A stretch of 64,000 nucleotides of DNA from assembly GCF_018588945.1 (NCBI RefSeq), contig NZ_JAFIWA010000001.1, positions 558,001-622,000 of the forward strand, read 5' to 3'. The notes under the pieces are model-generated. The model worked only from the letters and a program-made list of their open reading frames with translations, searched no databases and had not been told where the DNA came from. A program made the translations under genes and the position numbers. The stretch is from Microbacterium flavescens (lineage in GTDB: Bacteria > Actinomycetota > Actinomycetes > Actinomycetales > Microbacteriaceae). Shown piece after piece: positions 7,997 through 17,604 of the stretch. Positions within the stretch are counted from its first letter, which is position 1. The number at the start of each line of letters is the position of its first letter.

Positions 7997-9202
7997 TCAG
8001 CCCTCGAGCAGCCGGCGGACGTGCGCGCCTACGGCGTGCGTCTCGATGAGGAAGCCGTCGTGGCCGAAGTCGCTCGCGAGCACGACCGAGCTGTCGCCGT
8101 CGAGGGTGCGGCGGATGCCTCGCGCGATGCGGTGCTGGCCGTCGATCGGGAAGAGGCGGTCGCTGTCGATGCCGAGCACGAGCGTTGTGGCGGTGACCCG
8201 CGCGAGGGCGTCGTCGACGCCGCCGCGGTCGCGACCGACGTCGTGCGAGTTCATCGCCTCGACGAGGGTGATGTACGAGTTGGCGTCGAAGCGCCGCGTG
8301 AACTTGTTGCCGTGGAAGTCGAGATAGGACTCCACGGTGAACCGGCCGCCGTGGCCGAGCGGGCTGACGCCCGACTGCCACGAGCGCTGGAACCTCTGGT
8401 TGAGCTCGGTCGGCGAGCGGTAGTTGAGCAGGGCCATGCGTCGCGCGAGGGCGAGTCCGCGGTTGGGGCCGTCGCCGTCGGCGGCGTCGTAGTACTCGCC
8501 GCCCTGGAAGCGGGGGTCGATGCGGATCGCCTCGAGCTGGACCGAGTTGAGGGCGATCTGGTCGGCGGTGTTGACGGGCGGCGCCGACAGGATGCCGACG
8601 CGCTCCACGCGGTCGGGCAGCCCGACCGCCCACTCGAGCGCATGCATGCCGCCCATCGATCCGCCGATCACCCCGGCCCACACGTCGATCCCCAGGGCGT
8701 CGGCCAGCCGCACCTGCGCGGCGACCTGGTCGCGGATCGTCAGGTACGGGAACCGGGACGCCCACTCGTAGCCGTCCGGGCCAATGCTCGCCGGACCCGT
8801 CGACCCCTGGCAGCCGCCGAGCATGTTCGGCGCGACGACGAACCAGCGGTCGGTGTCGATCGGAGCGCCGGGGCCGACGATCTCGTCCCACCAGCCGGTG
8901 GTGGGATGCCCCGCCCCGGCCGGACCGCGCACGTGGCTGTCGCCGGTCAACGCGTGGAGCACGAGCACCGCGTTGTCACGGGTCGCGTTGAGCTCGCCCC
9001 AGGTCTCATAGGCGAGGCGGTAGGCCGGGAGCTCGCGGCCCCCCTCCGTGCGGAAGGACCCGAACGCCGCGAAGTGGCGCTCGCCGACCGGATCGCCGTC
9101 GCGCCAGGCGCCGGTGGCGGGCGGGCGTCCGAGCAGCAGCCGGGCGTCGGCCTCCGTCACCGGTGCCGAGGGCACGGTGTCTTCGGAGGTCTGCCAGTCC
9201 AT
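7997..9202 (-). CDS. metX: Homoserine O-acetyltransferase
   Basis: The 401-residue alpha/beta-hydrolase-fold enzyme transfers acetyl from acetyl-CoA to homoserine, the committed step to methionine by direct sulfhydrylation. S182 in GGSMGGMHALEW is the catalytic nucleophile; the Asp in GIDSDRLFPI and the His in DFGHDGFLIE complete the triad. VLHALTGDSHV and the GCQGSTGP loop are typical of MetX. The frame is open upstream, but homology begins at MDWQTS, just after an AATAGAC -10-like element. MetY, its partner, lies 2.3 kb away on the same strand. It uses the homoserine made by hom (58.6 kb). Confidence 0.95.
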   Translation of the reverse strand: MDWQTSEDTVPSAPVTEADARLLLGRPPATGAWRDGDPVGERHFAAFGSFRTEGGRELPAYRLAYETWGELNATRDNAVLVLHALTGDSHVRGPAGAGHPTTGWWDEIVGPGAPIDTDRWFVVAPNMLGGCQGSTGPASIGPDGYEWASRFPYLTIRDQVAAQVRLADALGIDVWAGVIGGSMGGMHALEWAVGLPDRVERVGILSAPPVNTADQIALNSVQLEAIRIDPRFQGGEYYDAADGDGPNRGLALARRMALLNYRSPTELNQRFQRSWQSGVSPLGHGGRFTVESYLDFHGNKFTRRFDANSYITLVEAMNSHDVGRDRGGVDDALARVTATTLVLGIDSDRLFPIDGQHRIARGIRRTLDGDSSVVLASDFGHDGFLIETHAVGAHVRRLLEG

Positions 9203-9254
9203 CCGTCTATTCTCCCGCTCGCCCCTGCCCGTAGGCCGAGTGTTACGGAGAGGC

Positions 9255-9352
9255 GGTCGTTGAGCGAGCGAAGCGAGACGAAACGCCCGCATCCGGCTGG
9301 GAGCACCGGGATCCGGTCGTTGAGCGAGCGAAGCGAGACGAAACGCCCGCAC
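9255..9352 (+). repeat. Two direct copies of the GAGCGAAGCGAGACGAAACG repeat, 60-base period
   Basis: Two near-identical units in the same orientation start at 9255 and 9315. Each reads ggtcgttgagcgagcgaag and continues through agacgaaacgcccgca. The period is exactly 60 bases. They lie between metX (start side) and the DUF2332 gene (stop side), both on the minus strand. Unlike the copies at 3.5 and 38.4 kb, these are not arranged head to head, so a single hairpin is not expected. Confidence 0.9.
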
Positions 9353-9371
9353 CCGACGGACTCGCTCCGCC

Positions 9372-10391
9372 TCACCGCCGGAACGGCGCCGTCTCGTACA
9401 CCGCGCCGTGCTGCCCGGCCAGGGCGATCGGCCGCGCGTCCCACGTCTGCACGAAGCGGTGGTCGGTCGCCGTTCGCTGCGGCACCCGGGCGTCGATCTC
9501 CTCGAGCGTGCCCATCGTCTCGTTCGACAGCCACACCACCCGGCGGCCGATCGCGTCGCCGAGCCCGCCCATGATGTCGGCGAACCGGCGGCGCTGCGCC
9601 GCGTCGAGGTACAGCAGCACCGCGCTGTGGAACACGACCAGGGTGGCACCCGGGGGAGCGGCGGAGGCGACATCCGTCACCCGCTCCAGGAGGTCGCCGC
9701 GCACGATCTCGGGAGGATCGGATGCCGCGATCCCGGCGGCCGCACGCAGGCGGGCGACGCGGGCGTCGTGGTCGGGTCCGGGCCAGATGAGGTTCGCGAG
9801 CCAGTCGACGGCATCGGCATCGCCGACGTCGATGGGGTCGAGGTCGATCCCGCGCCGCCAGACCACGTCGGGATAGCGGGCGGGGACGGATGCCTCGTCG
9901 TCGACGGTGCAGGCCAGCACCACGTCGCTCGGCCCGTCCGGCGGGTCGATGCGCCCTCGGCCGGCGGGCGTGGCGTAATCGACGCTGTACCGGTCGGGGA
10001 ACAGGCACAGCCCGGCGGCGGCCCCGACCTCCAGCAGGGCGACGGGCCCGTCGATGCGCGAGAGCGGCGGCAGCCAGGTCGCGCAGCGATTGGCCTCGTT
10101 CGTCTGCACCGTGCGGGCGGCGCCCGTCCCCACGATGCGGTCCCAGTGCTCCAGCAGCCACGGGCGCACCTCGTGGTACGGGCTCAGCGCCGCGCCCTCC
10201 CATCGCGCGGCGGCGAACATGAGGTTCGGCTGCTGCTTCGGCCGGGGGAGCGCCGCGAGCCGCGTGAGCACCTCGGGGTCGCGCGCGATGCCGAGCGCCC
10301 AGTCCTCGTACAGAGGGGAGGTGCCGTGCGCCCAGCGACGGCCGAAGTCGTCGTAGAAGGCCGCGATCTCATCGCGCCGATCGGTGCTCAC
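9372..10391 (-). CDS. DUF2332 domain-containing protein
   Basis: The 339-residue protein matches actinobacterial DUF2332 over its length. It has an N-terminal helical part (RDEIAAFYDDFGRRWAHGTSPLYEDWALGIA), then a methyltransferase-like central region with GPVALLEVGAAAGLCLFPDRY and a late strand GATLVVFHSAVLLYLD. The order of glycine-rich loop, acidic strand end and later strand resembles a SAM-binding Rossmann fold, but I cannot identify a substrate. It faces away from the squalene-cyclase-like gene, with about 60 bases between the start codons. The function is unknown. Confidence 0.8.
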   Translation of the reverse strand: MSTDRRDEIAAFYDDFGRRWAHGTSPLYEDWALGIARDPEVLTRLAALPRPKQQPNLMFAAARWEGAALSPYHEVRPWLLEHWDRIVGTGAARTVQTNEANRCATWLPPLSRIDGPVALLEVGAAAGLCLFPDRYSVDYATPAGRGRIDPPDGPSDVVLACTVDDEASVPARYPDVVWRRGIDLDPIDVGDADAVDWLANLIWPGPDHDARVARLRAAAGIAASDPPEIVRGDLLERVTDVASAAPPGATLVVFHSAVLLYLDAAQRRRFADIMGGLGDAIGRRVVWLSNETMGTLEEIDARVPQRTATDHRFVQTWDARPIALAGQHGAVYETAPFRR

Positions 10392-10450
10392 CGCCCCACC
10401 CTACGAGCGCTCGGGTGACGGTGTCACCGGGCCGGTCTAGCATGCGTGGA

Positions 10451-11395
10451 ATGGACGTCATCGAGTACCTCATGAGCGGCGACCCGGCGATTCGCTGGCA
10501 GGTGATGCGCGACCTCACCGATGCTCCCGCAGACGAGGTCGCAGCCGAGCGGGCCCGGGTGGCGACCGAAGGCTGGGGCGCCCGGATGCTCGCCGAGCAG
10601 GATGCAGACGGGCGGTGGGATGCCGGCACCTATCGGCCCGGGTGGGTCGACGAGGAGCGGCCGTTCTACGACGCCTGGACGGCGACCCACTTCTCCCTGC
10701 AGTCGCTGGCCGAGTACGGCGTCGACCCCGGTGCCGACGCGGTGCGCGCGGCTGTGCAGCGGGCGGCTGAGGGTGCCCGCTGGGAGTACAACGGCGCACC
10801 CTACTTCGAGGGCGAGATCGAGCCCTGCATCAACGGCATCGCGCTCACCGTCGGCGGGTACTTCCGGCGCGACGACGCCTCTCCGATCGCGGCGACACTT
10901 CTCGCCACGCAGCACGCCGACGGCGGGTGGAACTGCTGGGAGGAAGACACCGCCGCGCCGAGCTCCTTCCACTCCACGATCTGCGCCATCGAGGGGCTCT
11001 GGCAGTGGGGGGAGCACGCCGGTCACAGCGACGAGCTGCGGGAGAGCATGCTCCGCGGCGAGGAGTGGCTCCTCGAGCGCCGGCTCTTCCGGCGCAAGTC
11101 CGACGGCACCGTTCCCGACCCGCGCATGACCATGACGTCGGTTCCCGGGCGATGGTTCTACGACGTGCTCCGCGGGCTGGACCACTTCCGCCTCGCCCGG
11201 CCGGAGCGCGACGAGCGCTGCGCCGAGGCCGTCGAGCTGATCCGCGCGAAGCGGCTCGACAACGGCCTGTTCCCGTTCGAGAACCACCACGAGGGCCCGA
11301 TGCTCTTCGCGATGGACGGCGAGCACGACGGGTTCCCGAGCCGCTGGGTCACGCTCCGCGCACTGCGCGTGCTGCGCTGGTGGGACGCCGCCTGA
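10451..11395 (+). CDS. Squalene-cyclase/prenyltransferase-like alpha-helical repeat protein
   Basis: The 314-residue protein is usually annotated in actinobacteria as squalene cyclase-like. It has alpha/alpha-toroid repeats with recurrent QDADGRWD, QHADGGWNCWE and similar QW-like motifs. The DxDD acid motif of true squalene-hopene cyclases is not evident and the length is about half that of SHC, so terpene cyclisation is doubtful. TAGCAT (10438-10443) precedes the chosen ATG by seven bases; an in-frame ATG at 10442 overlaps that box and is less likely. It converges on metY across a strong terminator. Confidence 0.7.
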   Translation: MDVIEYLMSGDPAIRWQVMRDLTDAPADEVAAERARVATEGWGARMLAEQDADGRWDAGTYRPGWVDEERPFYDAWTATHFSLQSLAEYGVDPGADAVRAAVQRAAEGARWEYNGAPYFEGEIEPCINGIALTVGGYFRRDDASPIAATLLATQHADGGWNCWEEDTAAPSSFHSTICAIEGLWQWGEHAGHSDELRESMLRGEEWLLERRLFRRKSDGTVPDPRMTMTSVPGRWFYDVLRGLDHFRLARPERDERCAEAVELIRAKRLDNGLFPFENHHEGPMLFAMDGEHDGFPSRWVTLRALRVLRWWDAA

Positions 11396-11410
11396 GGCCG
11401 AGCAGAAGAA

Positions 11411-11450
11411 CAGCGGATGCCTCGGCCCACGTTGGCCGAGGCATCCGCTG
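11411..11450. terminator. Bidirectional terminator hairpin between convergent genes
   Basis: A perfect 17-base-pair stem (cagcggatgcctcggcc, 11411-11427, and its complement, 11434-11450) encloses a six-base loop. It lies 15 bases after the stop of the squalene-cyclase-like gene and 14 bases from the stop of metY, so it can serve both. There is no strong T-run on either side. Confidence 0.85.
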
Positions 11451-11464
11451 ATCTGGTTCCGAGG

Positions 11465-12787
11465 TCAGGCGCGCGCCGCCTCCGACACGCGGCGTGCCGA
11501 CGCCAGGGCCTGCTCGAGGTCGGCCTTGAGGTCGTCGACGTTCTCGAGACCCACCGAGAGGCGCACCAGGCCGGGCGTGACACCGGCGGTGAGCTGCTGC
11601 TCGGGCGTGAGCTGCGAGTGCGTCGTGGACGCAGGGTGGATGACGAGCGAGCGCACGTCGCCGATGTTGGCGAGGTGGCTGAACAGGGAGAGCGAGTTCA
11701 CGAACTCGCGGCCCGCCTCGACCCCGCCCTTGAGTTCGAACGACAGCACCGCGCCGACGCCCTTGGGGGCGTAGGTGTTGGCGGCGGCGTACCACGGCGA
11801 GGTCGGGAGGCCCGAGTAGTTGACCGACGCGACGTCGTCCTGGTTCTCGAGCCACTCCGCGATCTCCTGCGCGTTCTGCACGTGGCGCTCGATGCGCAGC
11901 GACAGGGTCTCGATGCCCTGGATCAGCAGCCAGGCGCTCTGGGGGGCGATCGCCGCACCGAGGTCGCGCAGCAGCTGCACGCGGGCCTTGATGATGTACG
12001 CGAGCCCGTCGCCGACCGCGGCTGTGTACGACGCGCCGTGGTACGACGGGTCGGGCACGGTGAGGCCCGGGAACTTGTCGACGTTCTTCGACCACTCGAA
12101 GCTGCCGCCGTCGACGATGACCCCGCCGATGACCGTGCCGTGGCCGCCGAGGAACTTCGTGGCGGAGTGGATGACGATGTCGGCGCCGTGTTCGAACGGC
12201 TTGATGAGGTACGGCGTGGCGATCGTGTTGTCGACGATGAGCGGGATGCCGTTCTCGTGCGCGACGTCGGCGACCGTGCGGATGTCGAGCACGTTGATCT
12301 TCGGGTTTCCGATGGTCTCGGCGAAGAAGAGCTTCGTGTTCGGGCGGACGGCGCGGCGCCACTCCTCGGGGTCGTCCTGGTTCTCGACGAACGTCGTCTC
12401 GATGCCGAGCTTCGCCAGCGTGTACTTGAAGAGGTTGTACGTGCCGCCGTAGATCGAGCTGGACGAGACGATGTGGTCGCCGGCCTCCGCGATGTTGAGC
12501 ACCGCGAACGTCTCGGCGGCCTGGCCGCTCGCGACGAGGAGAGCACCGGTGCCGCCCTCGAGCGCGGCGAGGCGCTCCTCGACGACGGCCTGCGTCGGGT
12601 TCTGGATGCGCGTGTAGATGTTGCCGAACTCGGCCAGCGCGAAGAGGTTGGCCGCGTGGTCGGCATTGTCGAAGACGTACGACGTCGTCTGGTAGATCGG
12701 GGTGGCGCGGGCCTTGGTGACCGGATCCGGTGCGGCACCGGAATGGATCTGCTTGGTCTCGAAACGCCAGTTCTCGGGTGCGGACAC
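11465..12787 (-). CDS. metY: O-acetylhomoserine sulfhydrylase (Cys/Met metabolism PLP enzyme)
   Basis: The 440-residue PLP-dependent enzyme makes homocysteine from O-acetylhomoserine and sulfide; it may also act as a cysteine synthase. Features are [12 protein letters not shown] and [17 protein letters not shown] near the N-terminus, the [12 protein letters not shown] active-site loop, and the PLP lysine at about 210 in [11 protein letters not shown]. The final third has the family's [11 protein letters not shown] and SRSL-equivalent [12 protein letters not shown], which marks the MetY rather than the cystathionine-lyase branch. The GTG start is set by AGGAG six bases upstream. It works with MetX nearby. 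Confidence 0.95.
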   Translation of the reverse strand: MSAPENWRFETKQIHSGAAPDPVTKARATPIYQTTSYVFDNADHAANLFALAEFGNIYTRIQNPTQAVVEERLAALEGGTGALLVASGQAAETFAVLNIAEAGDHIVSSSSIYGGTYNLFKYTLAKLGIETTFVENQDDPEEWRRAVRPNTKLFFAETIGNPKINVLDIRTVADVAHENGIPLIVDNTIATPYLIKPFEHGADIVIHSATKFLGGHGTVIGGVIVDGGSFEWSKNVDKFPGLTVPDPSYHGASYTAAVGDGLAYIIKARVQLLRDLGAAIAPQSAWLLIQGIETLSLRIERHVQNAQEIAEWLENQDDVASVNYSGLPTSPWYAAANTYAPKGVGAVLSFELKGGVEAGREFVNSLSLFSHLANIGDVRSLVIHPASTTHSQLTPEQQLTAGVTPGLVRLSVGLENVDDLKADLEQALASARRVSEAARA

Positions 12788-12839
12788 GGCTTGCTCCTGC
12801 GGGTTCGGTGGCTGGGGGTGACGTCCCCCGACCCGATCG

Positions 12840-12866
12840 ACAGTACGGAGGGCACCACCTTGTCAA
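12840..12866 (-). promoter_or_regulatory. Probable sigma-70-type promoter of metY
   Basis: Read on the minus strand, TTGACA (12866-12861) and TACTGT (12845-12840) are separated by 15 bases. The downstream leader of about 45 bases contains a GGGGG/CCCCC hairpin around ggacgtca before the AGGAG site. I see no sequence of a known SAM riboswitch in this leader. Confidence 0.6.
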
Positions 12867-12945
12867 CAACGAGGGGGAAATGTGACGTAATCTCCGGGCG
12901 GCGTCGAGGGCGAACGGTGTGCGGCGGAGTGGGTACCGTGGAGGC

Positions 12946-13737
12946 ATGACGACCAGACGTGCGGTGGTGACCGGAGCGAGTTCGGGTATCGGAGAGGCGA
13001 CGGCGCGAGTGCTGCGCTCCCGGGGCTGGGATGTCGTCGCGGTCGCCCGCCGAGCCGATCGCCTCGAAGAGCTCGAGGCCGAAACCGGCGCGGTGGCGTT
13101 CGCCGCCGACCTCACCTCCGACGCCGACGTCAAGGCGCTCGCGGAGTTCCTGGCCGATTCCGGCCCTCTCCACTCGCTCGTGCACATCGCCGGCGGTGCC
13201 CGCGGCGCCGATCGGGTCGAGGACAGTCTCGTCGAGGACTGGCAGTGGATGTTCGACGTCAACGTGCTGTCGGCCCAGCGCCTGGTCACGGCGCTCCTCC
13301 CGCAGCTGCGGCGCGCGGCCGCCGATGACGGGTATGCCGACACGCTGTTCGTGACCTCCACGGCCGCGCAGACCGCCTACGCCGGCGGTGCCGGGTACAA
13401 CGCCGCGAAGGCCGGCGAGGCGATGCTCGCCCACGCGCTGCGGCTCGAGCTGAACGGCGAACCCATCCGGGTCATCGAAGTCGCCCCGGGCATGGTGTAC
13501 ACCGAGGAGTTCACCGCCAACCGCCTCGGCGGCGACAAGGTGGCGGCGGAGCGCGTCTACGAGGGCGTCGTCGCCCCGCTCACCGCCGGTGACGTTGCAG
13601 ACGTCATCGCGTACGCACTCGATGCGCCCGGCCACGTCAACCTCGACCTCATCACGATGCGCCCCGTCGCCCAGTCCGCGCAGCACCTGCTCGCACGCGG
13701 CCCGCTGCGCCCCCGCGGCGAGGGCGGCCTCGCGTGA
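12946..13737 (+). CDS. SDR family oxidoreductase
   Basis: The 263-residue classical short-chain dehydrogenase has VTGASSGIG (residues about 8-16) as the cofactor-binding turn and ARRADR after strand 2, which suggests NADPH preference. NVLSAQRLV and the active-site YNAAK (about residue 150) follow, with a Ser on the preceding strand (VTSTAAQ). The substrate cannot be read from the sequence; the closest habit is YdfG-like 3-hydroxy acid dehydrogenases. TACCGT lies six bases upstream of the ATG (leaderless pattern). The stop overlaps the start of the tRNA-editing gene by four bases (GTGA), so the two are co-translated. Confidence 0.9.
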   Translation: MTTRRAVVTGASSGIGEATARVLRSRGWDVVAVARRADRLEELEAETGAVAFAADLTSDADVKALAEFLADSGPLHSLVHIAGGARGADRVEDSLVEDWQWMFDVNVLSAQRLVTALLPQLRRAAADDGYADTLFVTSTAAQTAYAGGAGYNAAKAGEAMLAHALRLELNGEPIRVIEVAPGMVYTEEFTANRLGGDKVAAERVYEGVVAPLTAGDVADVIAYALDAPGHVNLDLITMRPVAQSAQHLLARGPLRPRGEGGLA

Positions 13738-14600
13738 TCCCGGCCACCGGGACGACGATCACCTATTCGTCGGGCGCGACAGCCTCCACGGGCACCGTCG
13801 TCCACGTCGCCGACGTCGGAGACGGGCGCACGGCCGTCGTGGTCGACACGACCGCATTCCACCCCGCCGACACGGCGTGGCCCGATCAGCCGGCCGACCG
13901 CGGTTCGCTGCGCTTCGGCGAGGCGACGCTCCCGATCGTCGACGCTGTCGTGGGTGCGACCCAGGGCGACGGGCTCGTCCTCGGTCCGGATGTCCCCGTG
14001 CGCACCGGCACCGACGGCTGGACCTTCGTGGTCGCGCACATCGTGGCCGGCGCCGGCATCGCCGAGGGCGACACGGTGGAGATCGAAGCGGATGCCGCGT
14101 ACCGCGCCGCCCTCTCGGCGGGGCACACCGCCTGCCACCTCGCCTCCCTCGCGCTCGACGCCGCCCTGGCCGACGCGTGGCGCAAGCAGGCGCCCGCCGA
14201 TGCTCTCGGCGCTCCGGCTTTCGACGCCCTGGCGATCCAGGAGTCGCGGATCCTTGCGGACGGGTCGCGCGACGTCTACCGCATCGGCAAGTCGCTGCGT
14301 CGGAAGGGCTTCGATCCGGCGGCCCTCGACGACCTGCCCGACCTCGCTGTGCGCGTGAACACCACGCTGGCGGAGTGGATCTCCGCCGGCGGCGCGGTGC
14401 GCATCGAGTCAAACGGCCCGCAGCTCGCCGACCGCCGCACCTGGGTGTGCGAGCTTCCCGCAGCGGAGGTGCGGATCCCGTGCGGCGGGACGCACGTCTC
14501 GTCCCTGTCCGAGCTGGCTTCCGCGACCGTGTCGCTCGAGTCCGTGCCCGTCGAAGGCGGCTTCCAGGTCGTCATGACGACCACCGCCGTCCGGCGCTGA
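13734..14600 (+). CDS. Alanyl-tRNA editing protein (AlaX-type, metal-dependent)
   Basis: The 288-residue free-standing homologue of the editing and C-terminal half of AlaRS hydrolyses mischarged tRNA, typically Ser- or Gly-tRNA(Ala). The zinc ligands are in place: HxxxH at H131/H135 (GHTACHLASL) and CxxxH at C250/H254 (IPCGGTHVSSL). An N-terminal beta-barrel-like part covers about residues 1-110. Translation probably couples to the SDR upstream through a GTGA overlap, though no functional link between the two is obvious. A small hairpin (14609-14627) lies between it and the convergent MFS gene. Confidence 0.9.
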   Translation: MIPATGTTITYSSGATASTGTVVHVADVGDGRTAVVVDTTAFHPADTAWPDQPADRGSLRFGEATLPIVDAVVGATQGDGLVLGPDVPVRTGTDGWTFVVAHIVAGAGIAEGDTVEIEADAAYRAALSAGHTACHLASLALDAALADAWRKQAPADALGAPAFDALAIQESRILADGSRDVYRIGKSLRRKGFDPAALDDLPDLAVRVNTTLAEWISAGGAVRIESNGPQLADRRTWVCELPAAEVRIPCGGTHVSSLSELASATVSLESVPVEGGFQVVMTTTAVRR

Positions 14601-14608
14601 CGCCGCGT

Positions 14609-14627
14609 TGACGCCGCGCGGGCGTCA
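14609..14627. terminator. Short terminator-like hairpin between convergent genes
   Basis: tgacgcc (14609-14615) and its complement ggcgtca (14621-14627) form a perfect 7-base-pair stem with a GCGCG loop, overlapping the stop codon of the MFS gene. It is short and lacks a T-run, so terminator function is only likely. Confidence 0.5.
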
Positions 14628-16115
14628 GATGATCTGCGCCTCGCCGGCGACGGCCTCGACCTCCTCCGGAAGGGTGTCGGCGAACGCGACCTTGGGGACG
14701 AAGAAGAGCAGCACGGCAGCGAGGAATCCGCCCGCGGCACAGATCGACCAGACGGCGAGATAGCCGCCGAGCGACGCCGCGGTCTCGCTCGCCACGACGC
14801 CCGCCCCCGCCGCCAGGACCACGCCGAAGATCGCGGAGGCGAAGGTGCCGCCGATCGTCTTGGTCGTGTTCGTGAGCGCCGAGGCGATGCCGGTCTGACC
14901 GTGGGGCGCGGCCGCCGCTGCCGCGGCCGGGAGCGCGCCGACGAGCGCGCCCGAGCCGATGCCGGCGATCGAGAGGTTGAGGAGCACCTGCCACAGCTCG
15001 ACATGGAAGGGGATGAACAGCGCGTAGCCGATGCCGACGAGCGCCGACGCGACGATGAGGATCGCGCGGGGATTCGCGCGGCGCGAGGTCACCGCGAACA
15101 GCATCGCGCCGACGATGAGCGAGACGAGGTACAGCCCGATCACGTACGAGCGCGCTTCGGCATCGAGCCCGAGGCCGTAGCCCAGCGACGAGTCGGTGCC
15201 GGCGTAGGTCGACAGCGGCCCCTGGGCACCCAGGAGGCTGATCCCGACGAGGAACGCCGTCGCCTGCACCGGCCACATCTCGGGCCGGCGCAGCACGCGG
15301 ATGTCGATGGCGGGGTCGGACTGCCGCTGCTCGAACAGCACGAAGACCACGAACGCCACCACGCCGAGCGCCAGCAGCAGCCAGACCAACGCGGATCCGG
15401 CCCCGTTGAGGCGCAGGAAGGTGAGCGAGCTGGTGACCAGCAGCAGACCGAGCGCGAGGATGACGAAGCCCCACGTGTCGAGGCGTCGGCCGCGCACGGG
15501 CTCGGACTCGGGCACCGCGAGCCAGATCACCAGGCAGACGAGCGTCACGGCGATCGCCGGCACCGTGAGCGTGAGGGTCAGATCGCCGGTCGCCGTGAAG
15601 ATGCGCCCTGCCGCCAGCGCGCCGATGATCGCACCGGCCTCGAGCCCGACGACCAGGAGCCCGGCCGCCCGGCGCGTCATGGAGACGCCTCGGTTCTGCC
15701 GCCTGCCCCTCTCGAAGATGAGCGCGATCTCGAGGGGCAGCCATACGACGTAGAAGCCCTGCAGCGCCCACGCGATCAGGAAGCTCCAGAAGTCGCCGGC
15801 GAAGGCCAGCCACCAGCTGGCCCCGGCCGTGAGGATCGCAGCGATCAGCAGGATCCGCTTGTGCCCGTACATGTCGCCGAGCTTGGCGAGCACCGGCACG
15901 ACGAGCGCCGACAGCAGCAGCTGCGCGGCCTCGAACCAGTTCACGTCGGAGTCGTGGATGCCCAGCTGGTCCACGATGTCGCTGAACAGGGGCACGTAAT
16001 AGCCCTGGAGGATCCCGCTGGTGACCTCGACGAGGACGAACCAGCCGATGAGGCCTGCGGTGATGCCGAGGGCGGAGCCGCGCAGACGGTCGGCGGCGGA
16101 GGAGGCTCGGGACAC
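14625..16115 (-). CDS. MFS transporter, probably 14-TM DHA2-type drug exporter
   Basis: The 496-residue major facilitator protein has about 14 hydrophobic segments. The motif-A loop between membrane segments 2 and 3 reads [13 protein letters not shown], which is characteristic. EGARRQNRG-like basic loop 6-7 and a long central cytoplasmic region are consistent with DHA2-type proton-coupled efflux. A substrate cannot be named. The GTG start lies seven bases after TAGTCT on this strand, a leaderless arrangement. It is divergent from ung, with 42 bases between the start codons. Confidence 0.85.
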   Translation of the reverse strand: MSRASSAADRLRGSALGITAGLIGWFVLVEVTSGILQGYYVPLFSDIVDQLGIHDSDVNWFEAAQLLLSALVVPVLAKLGDMYGHKRILLIAAILTAGASWWLAFAGDFWSFLIAWALQGFYVVWLPLEIALIFERGRRQNRGVSMTRRAAGLLVVGLEAGAIIGALAAGRIFTATGDLTLTLTVPAIAVTLVCLVIWLAVPESEPVRGRRLDTWGFVILALGLLLVTSSLTFLRLNGAGSALVWLLLALGVVAFVVFVLFEQRQSDPAIDIRVLRRPEMWPVQATAFLVGISLLGAQGPLSTYAGTDSSLGYGLGLDAEARSYVIGLYLVSLIVGAMLFAVTSRRANPRAILIVASALVGIGYALFIPFHVELWQVLLNLSIAGIGSGALVGALPAAAAAAAPHGQTGIASALTNTTKTIGGTFASAIFGVVLAAGAGVVASETAASLGGYLAVWSICAAGGFLAAVLLFFVPKVAFADTLPEEVEAVAGEAQII

Positions 16116-16157
16116 GAGGGCGAGACTACTCTCACGGCGCGCCTACTCTGGGACGGT

Positions 16158-16889
16158 GTGGATGACGACTCTCCCGGCCCGGCGCGGAGGCGCTCCGTGG
16201 CGATGACACTGCCCCAGCTCGCGGACGCCGGACTCCTTGATCCGGGGTGGGCCGACGCCCTCGCTCCGGTCGCGCCCGACATCTCGGCTCTCGGCGAGCG
16301 ACTGCGCGCCGAGGTGACCGCCGGTCGCTCCTACCTGCCCGCGGGGGACCGCGTGCTGCGGGCTTTCGAGCGCCCGCTGGCCGACGTGCGGGTGCTGATC
16401 GTCGGCCAGGACCCGTACCCCACCCCCGGGCATCCGATCGGGCTGTCGTTCGCCGTCGACCGGCACGTCCGCCCGCTTCCCCGCAGCTTGTCGAACATCT
16501 ATCAGGAGCTCGAGGCCGACCTCGGCATCCCGCGCGCCGCCCACGGCGACCTGTCGGCGTGGAGCGACCAGGGCGTCATGCTGCTCAACCGCGTGCTCAC
16601 CGTCGCGCCGGGGCAGCCAGCATCCCACCGCGGCTGGGGCTGGGAGAAGGTCACCGAGCACGCCATCCGCACGCTGGTCGAGCGGGACGGTCCGCTCGTC
16701 GCGATCCTCTGGGGGAGGGATGCCGCGAACCTGCGCCCACTGCTCGGTTCGACGCCGATCGTCGAGTCCGCGCACCCCTCGCCGCTCTCCGCCAGCAGAG
16801 GGTTTTTCGGCTCTCGCCCGTTCTCTCGCGCGAACGCCCTGCTCGAGGAGCAGGGGGGTCGGGCGGTCGACTGGGCACTGCCGGCCTGA
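16158..16889 (+). CDS. ung: Uracil-DNA glycosylase, family 1
   Basis: This 243-residue base-excision repair enzyme removes uracil from DNA. The water-activating Asp is D85 in GQDPYP; the FAVDR uracil pocket and LLNRVLTV follow. AILWGRDA (uracil-recognising strand) and the His loop [14 protein letters not shown] are all present. I chose the GTG because TACTCT lies eight bases upstream. An alternative ATG at 16203 ([10 protein letters not shown]) would remove 15 poorly conserved residues and is also credible. A GNAT gene follows 15 bases after the stop. Confidence 0.94.
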   Translation: MDDDSPGPARRRSVAMTLPQLADAGLLDPGWADALAPVAPDISALGERLRAEVTAGRSYLPAGDRVLRAFERPLADVRVLIVGQDPYPTPGHPIGLSFAVDRHVRPLPRSLSNIYQELEADLGIPRAAHGDLSAWSDQGVMLLNRVLTVAPGQPASHRGWGWEKVTEHAIRTLVERDGPLVAILWGRDAANLRPLLGSTPIVESAHPSPLSASRGFFGSRPFSRANALLEEQGGRAVDWALPA

Positions 16890-16904
16890 GCGTAGGCTGT
16901 CGGA

Positions 16905-17522
16905 ATGCTCGAGGAGGAATACGATCGCGACCGGCGCCGGCTGCCGCGTCATCTGCGTCGTCGCCCCGAGCCGGAGCATCCCTTCTCGTTCGAGATCCGG
17001 CCCGTCGCCGAGCGCGACATCCCCGACATCCGCGAGATCTACAACTACTACGTGACGAACTCGGTCGTGACGTTCGACGAGAAGAAGTGGTCGATCGCGC
17101 AGTGGCGCGAGAAGCTCGCCCACCTCCGCAAGCTCGGCCTGCCGTTCCTCGTCGCCGAGTCGCCCACGGGGCAGATCCTCGGGTATGCCCTCGTGCAGCC
17201 GATGTCGAGCAAGTCCGCGTACCGCTACTCCGTCGAGAACTCCATCTATCTCGGGCAGGCTGCGACGGGCAAGGGACTCGGCAAGGCGCTGCTGATCGCG
17301 CTCATCGCCGCATGCGAGGAGAAGGGCATCCGGCAGATGGTGGCCGTGATCAGCGACAAGGGCGCCGAGGGATCGGTCGCGCTGCACGAGAAGCTCGGAT
17401 TCGTGGAGGTGGGTCGCATGGGCCGGGTCGGCTTCAAGTTCGGCCGCTGGCTCGGCACGATCTACCTGCAGAAGGAACTGACCCCGGTGAAGAAGCAGAA
17501 GAAGGGCCTCTTCACCCGCTGA
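16905..17522 (+). CDS. GNAT family N-acetyltransferase (phosphinothricin-acetyltransferase-like)
   Basis: A basic N-terminal tail of about 30 residues (RDRRRLPRHLRRRP) precedes a GNAT domain that starts at FEIRPVAERDIPDIREIYNYY, the signature opening of the Pat/MddA group. That group acetylates phosphinothricin, methionine sulfone or similar amino acids. The acetyl-CoA loop is GQAATGKGLGKALL (about residues 115-130). The C-terminus is Lys-rich. TAGGCT (16893-16898) is six bases before the ATG. The real substrate is unknown; the Pat-like assignment rests on the opening motif only. Confidence 0.85.
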   Translation: MLEEEYDRDRRRLPRHLRRRPEPEHPFSFEIRPVAERDIPDIREIYNYYVTNSVVTFDEKKWSIAQWREKLAHLRKLGLPFLVAESPTGQILGYALVQPMSSKSAYRYSVENSIYLGQAATGKGLGKALLIALIAACEEKGIRQMVAVISDKGAEGSVALHEKLGFVEVGRMGRVGFKFGRWLGTIYLQKELTPVKKQKKGLFTR

Positions 17523-17604
17523 GCGCGGCGACTCCCAGACCCTCTGTGGCGAACGCGTCCGCTATGGCAGAGTGAGTCCCGTTCGGAGTGGCGAGGAGTT
17601 CTCG

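Noticed and set aside
12788..12945. SAM riboswitch before metY
   Set aside because: The leader is only about 45 bases and lacks the conserved elements of SAM-I, SAM-II or SAM-IV as I know them.
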